From Circinella umbellata (taxonomy: Eukaryota; Mucoromycota; Mucoromycetes; Mucorales; Lichtheimiaceae), in the NCBI GenBank assembly GCA_025093555.1, contig JAIWNF010000138.1, positions 1-32,137 of the forward strand: a stretch of 32,137 nt of DNA. The letters are read 5' to 3'. Made by a program: the position numbers and the translations under genes. Position 1 is the first letter of the stretch; each line of letters begins with the position of its first letter. The notes under the pieces were generated by a model that saw only the letters and a program-made list of their open reading frames with translations, had not been told where the DNA came from and searched no databases. Below, piece after piece: positions 9,688-22,788 of this stretch.

Positions 9688-11004
9688 ATGTTTATTCTTG
9701 TGTTTTTATTTTATTTGTTTTTGATGGATTACCCGTTTTATTTATCTCTGGTTCATTATCTTTCCCGAAAAAGATATCCACTTGACTCCACTGAAAAGGT
9801 TAAAAGAAAAATTCGTTTCCATGCAAGTAAATATGTCCTGGTTGATGGTCGGTTGTATCAAAGCACAAATGATCCACAGATACGAGGTCGAGGAGAGGTG
9901 TTGCATGAAGGCACGGCGAACGAAATCATTCAAGTTGTACATAATGAAGGACATTTTGGTATCAATAACACTTGGTGTTGGTTACAGATGACATACACTG
10001 GTCCTGCTTTATTTGAAAGAGTGCGCGCGATAGTCCAGAGTTGCGATACTTGCCAATTTCGGGCGAGAGTGAGAAGGACTCGTCATAATCCAAGTAAGCC
10101 AATCGATACTCCTTCGGACCCCTTTTACATGGTTGGATGCGACGCTGTAGGGCCTATCCATTATGAAGGTCAACCACCTCGTTATTTATTAGTTGCTATA
10201 GATTATTTGACTCAATGGCCAATTGCTGTTGTGGTGGATAATATCAATGAAGAAACGACTACCGAATTTTTATTTAATCATTTGGTACAAATGTTCGGAG
10301 TGCCGCGTTATTTATTAACTGATAGAGGGTCCAATTTTACGTCTCGTTACGTCTTTGAATTCTTAAAGAAGCTCGGTTGTCGCCATATAACCACAACTTC
10401 GGGAAGAGCTTAAGTGAACGGATTGTGCGAGCGTATGAATCAGGGAATAGTTCAGACGATTGCGAAGTTAGCACGTCAAGGAGACGATGAAAAGAATTGG
10501 GAGAGGTATGTGACGCATGCCTTGATGGTGATAAGGACAATGCCGAATGAAGCTACTGGTTTTTCTCCCGCAAAATTATTATTTGGTTACGAATCAAGAA
10601 CTCCAGCGACGTGGCCTGCGCCCAGAAAGGATTTTGTCGAGGGCGAATTAATTGAAGAAATAATCAGCCATACGAAGGTTATAGAATATATGTCAAGCCA
10701 ATTACGTGAGGAAGCCAAGGAAAAATCAAGACAACAGAAGGCAAAGGATAAAATGCTGTATGATCAAAGGGTAGCTTTCAGGAAGCCATTTAAGATCGGC
10801 GATCAGGTACTGATGCGCGATAAGGTTCCAGAAGGAAAGTTTAGTGATCGATGGTTGGGGCCAATGGTTGTCGTTGGTATTGGCAGTAATGGGACATATT
10901 ATTTGGAGGGGCCGAACTCAAGAAGGCTGAAGGCAGCAGTAAATGGTGATAATCTCAAGACATTTTTTGAAAATCGTACCATGATTCCAGATGTGCAGGT
11001 ATGA
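9688..11004 (+). pseudogene. gypsy integrase, split by one TAA
   Basis: The recognisable start is VHYLSRKRYPLDS at about 9745 onward; upstream residues are T-rich and probably not native. The HHCC zinc finger is visible (VHNEGH ... SCDTCQFRAR at about 9937-10068). The DDE core shows GCDAVGPI (first Asp, ~10138), LLTDRGSNFTS (second Asp, ~10312) and NGLCERMNQ (Glu, ~10420-10442). A TAA at 10411-10413 falls just before the Glu segment, so the frame is split into 9688-10413 and 10414-11004. The C-terminal part holds the GPY/F-like segment DRWLGPMVVVGIGSNGTYYL. No chromodomain is seen. Integrase would insert the cDNA; this copy cannot make a complete protein. Confidence 0.88.
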
Positions 11005-11856
11005 CGTGCAATGAACCAATATCAAGTTTGGATTGATAGACGGCGTGAAGATTGATACTTCAATTATTCTATTTTACTTTTTATATTTTATATTTTTTTT
11101 TTCTTTCTTTTCCCTTTCTTATTTATTATTGTATCATTTTTTTTTTAATTTCTTTCTTTTATTTTTATTTTTATCCTGATCTCCTTTACTTTTTTTTCTG
11201 ATATTCTGAGGTATAACTTATTTTTCTCGTTGGGTTACTCATTATATTTTTTTTTCTTTCGGGTATTCGGCCTAGTTGGGGGTATTGACACATTGTGTGT
11301 GAGGTTTTCCGGCCTCATCCACTTTGGCACTCACGTGATGGGGTTGGCTACCCGAATATGGAATAACTTGGGAAGAAGTATTCTGCCGAAACCTGCTCCC
11401 AAAGTAGCTGATATTTCTTATCATTATTTCTTTTATTTTATTTTTCCTTTTATTATTATTATCTTTATTTTCGGATACAACTCTTATCTTTTTATTTGAA
11501 GGACCCTCCCCCTTTTATTTTATATATCATTTATATTTTTACGTAATTCCCTGTATATCATTGTTATTTTATACTTGGTATTATTTTATTCTTTAGCTTA
11601 TTTGTATTTAATGATAATTATTGTATTATCATTAATTTTCTTATCGTGTTAATCCCTATCCGTATTTTTATTTTTATTAGCCTCTTTTATTAGCATGATT
11701 TTTATGCTCGACGCTAATCCATCATATTGAACCCTTTTTATCTTGTTGCCCTATTTGCTCTCCCTTATCATACCCGTTCTTATAACTTCTGTCCTCTTAT
11801 CCGATATTTTCTTTTTTTATTTCTTACTGTATGTTATGTCTATCTTGCTGTCACAC
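11005..11856. other. Non-coding AT-rich DNA 3' of the integrase, with a small GC-richer patch
   Basis: Mostly T-rich low-complexity sequence with no supported gene. 11255-11410 is richer in G+C and includes TTCGGGTA and, about 90 bp on, TACCCGAA as an inverted pair, plus a CACGTGA. A 3' LTR might start here but no partner copy was found. 11832-11838 reads TGTTATG, the possible start of an LTR interrupted by the CACTA insertion. Confidence 0.5.
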
Positions 11857-11859
11857 TTT
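11857..11859. repeat. Left TTT target-site duplication of the CACTA-like element
   Basis: TTT precedes CACCATGGG... and TTT follows the mirrored end at 19938-19940. Three-base duplications are typical of CACTA elements, but TTT in an AT-rich region is weak on its own. Confidence 0.65.
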
Positions 11860-11905
11860 CACCATGGGAAATTTTTGGCACATTTGGCACATTTGGCACA
11901 TTTGG
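11860..11905 (+). repeat. Left terminal inverted repeat of the CACTA element
   Basis: CACCATGGGAAATTTTTGGC, then further ACATTTGG units. It matches the reverse complement of 19892-19937 except for two T/C differences. Confidence 0.88.
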
Positions 11906-12350
11906 CACAAAAGTTTTGATAAAAAAGGAATCAAAAAAAAAAATTCGGAAGAGCGGAAGGTCAAATTGGTAAAGTTGAAAGGGAACAGTGAGAAGATGTT
12001 GAGGCTGTTGAGTCTACTTTGGGACATTTGGCACATTTGGCACAATTGGCACAGAAGTTTGATAAAAAAGGAAAAGGGGTCTAAAATTTATTATTTTTTG
12101 TAAGAGCGGAAGGTCAAAATTATTGAAATTGGTGAGGGTGTTGAGTCTACTTTGGGACATTTGGCACATCTGGCACATTTGGCACAAAAGTTTGATAAAA
12201 AAGGAAAAGGGGTCAAAAATTAATTAATTTTTGTGAGAGCAGAAGGTCAAATTGGTAAAGTTGAAAGGGAATAGTGAGAAGATTTTGAAGGTGTTGAGTC
12301 TACTTTGAGACATTTGGCACATCTGGCACATTTGGCACAAAAGTTTGATA
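11876..12350. repeat. Left subterminal tandem array of the CACTA element
   Basis: Four long units of about 135-150 bp begin near 11877, 12024, 12157 and 12309. Each starts with two to four copies of the 9-mer GGCACATTT and continues with AAAAGTTTGATAAAAAAGGA, a purine-rich stretch (GAGCGGAAGGTCAAATTGG) and GTTGAGTCTACTTTG. Subterminal repeats in CACTA elements are binding sites for the element's own DNA-binding protein; that role is inferred here. No comparable long array lies at the right end. Confidence 0.85.
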
Positions 12351-12879
12351 AAAAAGGAAAATAAAAATAGTAACTGAGGAGGATGGAGGGTGGAGTCTAA
12401 ATACTGTTGATATCCCTGAGCTGAATGTCACCTGGGATCATTTCAGGAAAAACTAAGTAATAGTGGCCATCATGCAATGAGGATTTAAGCAATCCAGCAT
12501 TGGTCTTTATGTTATTAGCATGTGTTACGTAAAGCTTATCCGAAGTACTTGTATTTCTACTTGTCCGAAAACCAAATGGGACTCCCTTTCTTGTTCGTCG
12601 CGAGCCATATTCTGTCATCCTAATATTGCCATAAACTTTCAGCAAGCAAAGGGGATGCTCAATGCCTAAATTATAAAAAAGGTAAATAATCTATTTATAT
12701 ACATATGTGTATGTATTGCATTAAGTTCTATGAAATCGTACCCTCATAAGCATGTGTAAAAAATAGTAGAATGTCTCCAAAAAACACTCCTGAACCAGAT
12801 GTGGTTGGCAGTATTAATTTGACTAAGGTATCCAGTTTTTTGGCGGTACTTGGGTATTCTTGGCAACAGAATATCATAT

Positions 12880-13397
12880 TGTAACGTGCAATACCGTTAC
12901 CCAATTTTTTTCTCTTTATTCATATATATTATCTCAAATATTAGTTTAATCCCCATTATAAATAACATTATTATTATTTTATCTCTTTCATTATCATTAT
13001 TATTATTGATTATAGTCACATGTTATCATCAAATATTCTTCTTATAGTATAAAAACTCATTGTGCCATTTTTATTGGATCCCACTTTTGAATATTTTCAC
13101 AAAAGCAATTGCTTCTTTTTACAAGAGCAATTGTAACTTTTTACAAAAGCTATTGGTTACTTTTACAAAAGCTATTGAATATTTTTACAAAAGCAAATAG
13201 TATAAATACTCGACCTTTTTCACACTCAAATTTCTTTTCTTCAGTTCTCTTTTACCTTAAGTTCTATCTTTCCTTAAGTTTTATCTTTAACTTTGTCTTG
13301 TCTTTTAATAAATTATCTTTTATAAATAAATCTTTTCATTTGATTTTCATTTATTAATTTTATTAAGACTTCTCTTTTTGTGGATTCAGACGTTACA
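12880..13397 (+). mobile_element. Solo LTR inside exon 9 of the CACTA transposase
   Basis: The 518-bp segment begins TGTAACGT and ends ACGTTACA, an 8-bp perfect inverted repeat with the TG...CA ends of LTRs. It contains a TATAAATA box at about 13201 and AATAAA-like signals near 13305, as a U3-R-U5 layout would. The transposase reading is coherent up to both borders and absent inside. No internal retrotransposon genes are present, so it is a solo LTR from LTR-LTR recombination. A clean 5-bp target duplication is not seen; only ATT is shared at the borders if each end is shifted by one base. Confidence 0.72.
13097..13196 (+). repeat. Short tandem repeats in the LTR U3
   Basis: Five degenerate copies of a unit like TTTTTACAAAAGCAATTG, spaced about 20-22 bp apart, directly upstream of the TATA box. 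They could be enhancer repeats; this is inferred from position only. Confidence 0.65.
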
Positions 13398-16300
13398 TTC
13401 CTGAATATTAGAACTCCCACATACCACTTATCTATAATTATTAAGTTAATTATAACCTTTTACTATATTTTCTTAACATAAATCATATCAATTACCTATA
13501 ACGAAGCTCTTTATTACGACAAGTAACGCTTCAATATCACCTTTGAGAAGTCGTTTTCCGACACGAATATTGTTATCTAAGATACTGCGAAGTACTCGAT
13601 CATCGCGAAACTGAAAATGCCAGTAGTTTGTTAAGTATTCGACCAGATTCTATTTTGCATTATAATCAGTGACACTTGCAATATTGTGATCCCATAGCAT
13701 CATTTCTTCATATTCTTCATCTTCATCAGGTACAATATATTGATTTAATGGGAGCTCTCCTATTGGGTCATCGCTCTTATACACACGCTCAAAGTTACGC
13801 ATGCTTAGTTGACGTTTTATTATCTTGGCAGCGTTAGCTCCAGGTCGGACACGAAGTTTTATATAGCGTTTGAAAAACCCTATATTGTGCAAATAGATAG
13901 TAAGTATATATTCAATAGTGTAGCAATGGGGTATTGAGTAATGATATACTAACCAATTGCATGCTCTGCAGATCGTGTACTGTAACCACGCAAGGGGCCA
14001 AGCTTTTCAATAATGTCCGGGAAGTGACGAAGTAAGTGAAAATTCACTGTATATAAATTGTGATCCATTTTATTCTTCATGTGTAGGTGCCAGGCATGCA
14101 AGTGTCTAAATGTAATCAAATCTTGGATTAATTTTTATTGAAGTTAAATAACAAGATAGAAAAAGTTACACTTACTTTTTTATGTTAGCGTGATCTTCTC
14201 TGTCGATTCCCATTGTAAGGACAAGGTACATCCTATTACAAGAGACATTAAGGCTTGGACCTGATGTGAATCTCGACCATTTTCTTCTACTAGCTGCTCA
14301 AACACAAGTGTTGGGACTATTATCTGAAGGAACATAATCCAGTCAACGGAACGCATAAGGCCTGCCTTTTTCGAAACGTCTATCAATGAAATAAGTATGT
14401 TAATAAAGTTGATAAATTAATTTATCATACAGGTACATATAAAAAAATGTGTACATACCTCTGAATGCTCCTTCAAAAATTCTAGATGGCATTGTGGATC
14501 CTGAATCAACAATAGCCCTACCTATATTTGAACAGAGTCTGTTGTGAAGTTTGATGGTCGAATTCACGTCTGTTGCAAAGTTTCCGGTTATCATATCCCA
14601 TAGCTTTCTGGTAACGTTGGCTCCAATGCAATGCATTTCATCCAACCCAAAAAAGCTGTAGCCATGGAATGCCTTTAACTGGCCGAACAGAGTTGCCCTT
14701 TTGATACCAAAGTCCTATATTATAATGCAAGCAAAAAAGGTCAGTAAATGAAAAAGGTTAATTATTCGTTAATGTTATTTAAACTTACCGGCATTCCTCG
14801 TACAAACTCATCATCTGTTCTTGGCTCGGACATGGCGATTGTTCCAGGGTAGTAACAACCACGTCCTTTACCTGCGGGACTGATTTCAGAAGTTGTTTTG
14901 ATGCGGCATTGCCTACATCCATACAGAGAATTATTTCCCGTATGGTGCGCAATCTCCTGGCATCCTATCAAGTCCCCCGAAGCTAGCAGTAAGTGTACCT
15001 TTACATGAATTGGGCCACCTTCACAATATATATTCATGCCAGCATTCTCAAGAACAAAAAGCTCTCTCAAAAGTGGTGTGAGGAAACTATATATGTTGCC
15101 TGTATGATCTGCGGGAATGATCGCCACTTGCATCATGTGTTTTGTTTTGTATCTATATTATTAAAGGTATGTATAAGTTTTAATAATAGTGATATTTTTT
15201 TATAAAGAGTTTTTAGTCACTGATAGTTACCTTTCTTTTGGTGATAGACTCAATAATACGAGATGTACAATAGTCATTCTCGAATTTCCACTCCCCTTGA
15301 ATGGTGTGAAACCATCAACAAATAAAGATACTACAAGAGATAAGTTTGTTTCTGTCTGGTTTTGGAAAAGGTGGGCTTTCAGTGTTCTGTACACAGTACC
15401 ATCGGTTATATCTGTAAGCACTTCTTCTCCTGGTTCCAACGGTTGCAAAGTTACTGTATTGAGGATAGACGTATGGATATCGCTGTCTGCAATCATATAT
15501 GCCAGCTGTCGTCTAAGTGGAAAGTATGACATGGATGCAACTGGTTTTCCACTGGAAAGAAATTGTTCTTTTTCACATGAGCAATCATCCATCGAATTTG
15601 GTGGGAAGAGTCGACAATGACCTGGACAAATGCGGTACTCCATTTCTTGCAGGTCGAACATTTTTTCTAAACGTGCTTCACTTTTTGCTGGCGAAAACAA
15701 TGGCTTCCTGTCTATATATATTTCAAGTAAGTTAAATAACATCCTATGTAAAGTGAGTTGACGAATCTTAAACAAACAATTCTTACCAAAACTATCATCC
15801 ACAATCCATTCGTTCAACAGTGATAATAACGATGTGTAGGCATCACGGCTGACGTTATGTTCTTGGATCCAGCTGTACAGTTCAAAGCTCTTTTTCTCGT
15901 GTTTGTCAAGTGGGACAGTTCCCTGGACCATCTCTTCAAAAGGAATGCCAGTACAGAGCAGAGGCTCTTTATCCCAGGGATCAACGTAAAGACCTTCTTC
16001 TTCATCAACATACACTTGATCCATTCCCTCAACAGCTACAGCCTCTTGTCCTGGTGCATTTCCTTGACCATTGTCATCTTCATTGTCGCTATGATCATTA
16101 TAGTTATCATCCGTTGCAAAATCATTATCGTCGGTCATATGATCATCATCATTATCATCACAGTTGTCTGCGTATGGTTGCTGTGCAAGAGCAGGCGGAC
16201 TGTTCCCGAAATCGTACTCGATCATATCATCGTCATACATATCTTGGTCAAGTGCTCCTTGAGCCATGTTCATAGCACTGGGATCCATGTCAAATGCATC

Positions 16301-16679
16301 AGAGAGCACTCAGGGTCCTCGTTCATAGGCATGTATTGCTGAATTTCGCCATCTAAATATGTATCGTAAATATATAAGAACAACTAACCATAATATAATT
16401 TCACCAAGTTATATTTACATACCGCATGCTGCAACATGTACATTATATCGCGTTTTCAGCTGATTGACACCACACATCATACAGGTAATAAGTTTGGGAT
16501 TAGGCATGATTTGTTTTATAAAAAAAGTAGTTGAAGTTATTATGTCAAACCAAGTATCATAAAAAGTGGTTCCTTTTATAGGCTCAGGATGTTTCGACTT
16601 TGGTAATTATAATATGTTATACAATCTTAAACAAAAATAACTAATAGAATGATTGGTCTCTCATCATCGAAAAGTATGG

Positions 16680-17440
16680 AGTGATTACTAATATTATTAT
16701 TTCATTTACTTCTTAATACGATGTGGATGGTAATGTTCGATACTTATTATGGCTTGCATGAAATGACGCGTCGAACGGTGGGAATATGGAATGGTTACTA
16801 GTATTAATAATTTACTTCTTAATACGATGTGGATGGTAATGTTTGATACTTATTATGGCTTGTATGAAATGACGCGTCGAACGGTGGGAATATGGAATGG
16901 TTACTAGTATTAATAATTTACTTCTTAATATGATGTGGATGGTAATGTTCGATACTTATTATGGTTTGGATGAAATGACGCGTCGAATGGTGGGAACATG
17001 GAATGGTTACCAGTATAATTAATTTACTTCTTAATACGATGTGGATGGTAATGTTCGATACTTATTATGGTTTGCATGAAATGACGCGTTGAACGGTGGG
17101 AACATGGAATGGTTACCAGTATCCTTAATTTACTTCTTAATACGATGTGGATGGTAATGTTTGATACTTATTATGGTTTGCATGAAATGACGCGTCGAAC
17201 GGTGGGAATATGGAATGGTTACCAGTATAATTAATTTACAAATTAGCACGAGTTGGATGGTAATATATGGTGCTAATTAGTGGTTTGCATGAAATGACGT
17301 GATCAAATGGTAGGAATATGGAATAATTACTGGTATTATTATTTTACAGATTAGCACAAGTTGTATGGTAATATTTGGTACTAATTAGTGGTTTGCATGA
17401 AATGGGGCGTTCAAAAAGTATAAATATGGAAATGGCAACA
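16680..17440. repeat. 106-bp tandem array between the two divergent CACTA genes
   Basis: Seven units start near 16705, 16811, 16917, 17023, 17129, 17235 and 17343. The first five are nearly identical (TTTACTTCTTAATACGATGT, then GGATGGTAATGTTCGATACT, then ATGAAATGACGCGTCGAACG and GTGGGAATATGGAATGG). The last two are diverged. The array fills most of the space between the divergent starts at 16507 and 17517, so it may act as a bidirectional promoter or protein-binding array. Confidence 0.88.
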
Positions 17441-17516
17441 ACATTTAATTCTGAATCTTTAATACATCAAAACAACTACTTTCAACCCCCCTATTTTTTA
17501 TTTCAATTACTTTCCA

Positions 17517-19701
<2,185 letters not shown>

Positions 19702-19891
19702 GGGTTTTTTTTTTTTGGCATATCATTGTTTTTTTTTTATATCTGTAATAAAAGTTTAATAAACATATATCAAACATACATATTTATATATTGATTTTAA
19801 TTGGGTCTCCTTGGTACACAAACTTCTGCAAACTTTAATATACAAACTATCTATAAGAGGAAATCTCTGCGCTGAGAAAGAATTCTATTTC

Positions 19892-19937
19892 CCAAATGTG
19901 CCAAATGTGCCAAATGTGCCAAAGGTTTCCCATGGTG
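19892..19937 (-). repeat. Right terminal inverted repeat of the CACTA element
   Basis: The sequence reads CCAAATGTGCCAAATGTGCC and so on, ending TTTCCCATGGTG, the mirror of the left end. TTT at 19938-19940 completes the target duplication. Confidence 0.88.
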
Positions 19938-19940
19938 TTT

Positions 19941-21055
19941 AAATGATATAATTCTATTATATAGAATATTCCCCGTACTCTTATATGTAATTATCTATCG
20001 AAATATAGATCATATATTCACTAGTTAGAAGTAACTCTTTTCCCTCTTGGAATTTGAGTATAAATAGCAATTAGAAAATTGTTAATAAATATTATCTTAT
20101 TCTGGTTATTTGATCGTTTGAAATTGTATTAACGTTGGATTTGCATTATTGATTTTGGGATAATCTTAGTGAAATCATCGTTGGAGCATATTTTATCTAT
20201 TTCTTTTATTATTGTTTTATTTATTTCTACCTTTACGGTTTACTATACACAACCCTTAACTTCTCTGAACCCGTTTATCTACTTATTTATTTTATCACTT
20301 TTCTCTTTCTCTATTTTCTATTCTTTATTTTTATTTCTATTTAATTTTACCTTTTGTCAATTTTACTCATAACATTAAGCACCACACGTGTCATTGTCGA
20401 GTACCGCGCGCGGCGAATTCGAAGCCTTTATATACTTTTTTAATTCCCCCCCAATTTTTTCTTTTATTTTTATTCTGACCCCCTATTTTTTTTAAATTTT
20501 TCCAAAATTAACCACGTGACACCCGATAAGCAAGAAAATAACACAAAAATAATTAAAAAAATAGAAATTACCCCCACTACCACAATCATCACCCCACCCA
20601 GTGCACCAGAAGCTGCTGTAAGACTTGTGGTGAACCACCATAATAACACATATATTCCATCCATTCATGAATAATCGGTCAAACATCATTCCGTCAAGGA
20701 TAAAAGATATAACCAATTATACACTATTATTTACTTTGATTCGTTCTTATTATTAATCCGGATCAAAAAGGAACATCAAAGAAAGAATGAGATTAGTAAC
20801 AACTGTCACAAACGAGTTCAGAGAATGATCTAGAATTAATATTTATAATAGAACAAATATAATAGGTCCTCTCATCCATTCGTATAAAACATAGTTTAGC
20901 CATGATCGGATAAAATAAGATAGTTACATAATTTAGAAAAGATATAAAAGAGTAGTTATTTTATTTCAGGAATAAACAGATTCTCAACTATATTTTACTT
21001 TAGTCCCATCTTTCTATTTTTTACTATTCGTATTTATCTCAGGGGCTAACTGTTT
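19941..21055. other. Gene-free AT-rich stretch, possible LTR remnant at its left
   Basis: 19941-20375 contains a TATAAATAG box (~20060) and ends CATAACA at 20369-20375, mirroring TGTTATG at 11832-11838 on the other side of the CACTA element, so the element may have landed in an LTR. 20376-20720 holds two CACGTG boxes and a CGCGCGCGG patch. A short frame (TPTTTIITPPSAPEAAVRLV) near 20570-20650 is too small to call. 20720-21055 shows nothing. Confidence 0.45.
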
Positions 21056-22686
21056 TCAACTTGTATCTGACAGTACTTCCTTAATTTTTTCTCTTTGCGA
21101 TATATTTATTTTTTTGGATACTGCAGTATTTCTAAGCTGTATGTATTGACCATAATATGTTCTCAAGTGTTCTAGAGTTTTGTATTAAATATGTTTACCA
21201 TCAACATGTTTGGACCATACCTTTGCAAATGCCATATAATCAGGTCTACAGTCTTTATATTTTTCTTCTACTATATCTCTGAAAAGATCTCGTCCTTCCT
21301 TTGTATTAACTGGCAAAATTGGATATTCAGTCTGTTGCTTTTTTGCTATAAAGTGATATTGAGCATCTTTTGTTTGTAATGTAGATTGTGTATAGTTAGT
21401 AATGCAGATTTTTGTAATGATGATGTAATAAATGCAGAAATATTGATGCTGTCGTTATGTATTTCTTCATTTGGAGCTAAATCGATTCCAAGGTCTGTAG
21501 CAAGTTTATATGGCAGTGGTAAAATTCCAAACACTTCTTTAGATAACTCGAAAAAAAACAGCATTTTGATATACACCTGGCCTATTATAAGAATGCTCCA
21601 TGTCGAATGATGCTCTCAAATCCAATATATGTTGTGTGAGTCACGGCTCATAATGGCCGTCATGTACTCGACAGTGCATACTAAATGATCCAACCTGGTC
21701 CAGTAGTAAAATTATAAAATGGCTCTTATATTGATAATAATAATTTTATACTATTACTTACATCGATGTTATGTCTAAGTCTATAATCTGATAATACAGC
21801 GTCTGCTAGCTCCAGACTTGCACCAAAAAAATAAACTTGCATATAATGTTTTGGTGAACTCCTCCTTCGAGAGAGTTTGTACCGCGACTGCAACAATACA
21901 ACGGCATGTTACTTTTATTACTACCAATCTTGAAATAAAATGAATGGCAGGAGGATTGGATACATGTCCACGAGCAATACATTTCAGCACATTTTCAGCT
22001 TGGCGGTATGCTTCTTGATCGAAAAGTGTTCTTCCAGTTTTTGCACATCTCATAATACCATACTCATCAAATAATTGCTTTACAGCTGGATATAATTCAC
22101 TGGGAGGTGGTATAGCTCCTTTTATAACATAATAATTACTGTCATTATATTCACCAAAATCGTCACCTTTTTTCAAAGAACAAGAAAAAAAAAAGAAATG
22201 TAACATAATTTTACTCGGCAAAGAATTCAAGATGGATTTTGAAGCATCACTATATCCTACGTTTTGTCTTGGGTCTTCAAAAAGTCTTTAGCAAGTTCTT
22301 CATCGTCTTTATCAACTATAAATATTGGCGTCACGCAGCTTCCTTGCAAACTCATTTGCTAGTCCATGTTGTCTTAAAACGCGAATCATATTCATAAGAT
22401 GGAATGCATCCTTTAAAACATGGGAAGGGATAGAAGATGTAGTAATACTGGCTTCAGAAGTTGGAGATGTTAATGGTATTGGTACGTCTGGAATTGGTGG
22501 TCGAGTTAAAACGCCACTATCGTGACTGCTACTATTATTGTCAGTGCCATTGTCACCGTCATTATCAGTCAAGATAGACTCGTCATCATCATAGTCTGTA
22601 TCTTCCTTACTGCTTTCTGCAGTGGTCAAATCATTCAAAACGTCATTGTTATTATCAGGAGCTAGAAATGTTTTTAGTTATGCTAT

Positions 22687-22694
22687 AAACAAAT
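22687..22694. repeat. Left 8-bp target-site duplication of the GGCGCGCC element
   Basis: AAACAAAT here is repeated exactly at 24097-24104, directly outside the two inverted repeats. Confidence 0.85.
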
Positions 22695-22788
22695 GGGAAT
22701 GACTACGGGCGCGCCAAAAATTGATAGTCAGACGAGGGGCGCGCCAATTCTGAGCCGGCACTTTAGTAACATGGCGCGCCCTTCGTCT
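22695..22788 (+). repeat. Left inverted repeat with three GGCGCGCC sites
   Basis: GGCGCGCC at 22708-22715, 22738-22745 and 22773-22780 (spacings 30 and 35 bp), interspersed with GACGAGG and TTAGTAACATGG. The arm is far more GC-rich than its surroundings. Confidence 0.9.

Larger units (their letters stand above)
5853..11004 (+). mobile_element. Ty3/gypsy LTR retrotransposon, 5'-truncated and degenerate
   Basis: The domains follow the Ty3/gypsy order: gag with a CCHC knuckle, aspartic protease, reverse transcriptase, RNase H, integrase. The gag N-terminus is missing. Frames are interrupted by a TAG in gag, frame changes at the gag/protease and protease/RT junctions, a spacer of about 480 bp between RNase H and integrase, and a TAA inside the integrase core. 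No LTR pair was recognised by eye on either flank, so the true ends are unknown. Confidence 0.9.
12397..16507 (-). pseudogene. CACTA Tnp2-type transposase, ten exons, broken
   Basis: The start is ATG 16507, opening with a CxxC...H...C zinc-finger-like segment (CMMCGVNQLKTRYNVHVAAC). An acidic Asp-rich region, a Tnp2 core (LSLVVSLFVDGFTPFKGSGN, VKVHLLLASGDLIGCQEIAH, YGCRQCRIK, GLDEMHCIGANVTRKLWDM, TMPSRIFEGAFR, VDWIMFLQIIVPTLV) and LGPLRGYSTRSAEHAIG follow. Exons by GT-AG sites: 16507-16423, 16352-15787, 15711-15231, 15152-14789, 14714-14459, 14379-14176, 14105-13954, 13879-13496, 13431-12742 (holding the solo LTR) and 12665-12397. It would bind and cut the transposon ends. Lesions: frameshifts near 16305 and 14190, an in-frame TAG at 13650-13652 with coding sequence continuing, and the LTR at 12880-13397. 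It is transcribed away from the accessory gene. The Tnp2 assignment rests on recognised family motifs. Confidence 0.82.

Noticed and set aside
11230..11499. 89-residue plus-strand frame after the integrase
   Set aside because: Mostly Phe/Ile-rich translation of T-rich DNA; only the small GC-richer patch is distinctive and it matches no domain.
11876..12350. CRISPR-like array
   Set aside because: The 9-bp repeats are contiguous rather than spacer-separated, the long units are themselves repeated, and the context is a eukaryotic CACTA transposon.
13109..13357. 82-residue frame within the solo LTR
   Set aside because: Low-complexity Phe/Leu/Ser translation inside U3-R-U5; the TG...CA structure and TATA box explain the segment.
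15189..16342. Plus-strand frames opposite the transposase exons
   Set aside because: They are shadows of minus-strand exons with Tnp2 motifs and correct splice sites; their composition (His/Ile-rich) mirrors the acidic region.
16680..17440. CRISPR-like or centromeric satellite array
   Set aside because: The 106-bp units are head-to-tail with no unique spacers, only seven copies, and bounded within one transposon.
20470..20720. Small minus-strand frames with a hydrophobic segment
   Set aside because: Valine/isoleucine-rich antisense of an ACC/ATC-rich stretch, with no start context, splice sites or recognisable domain.
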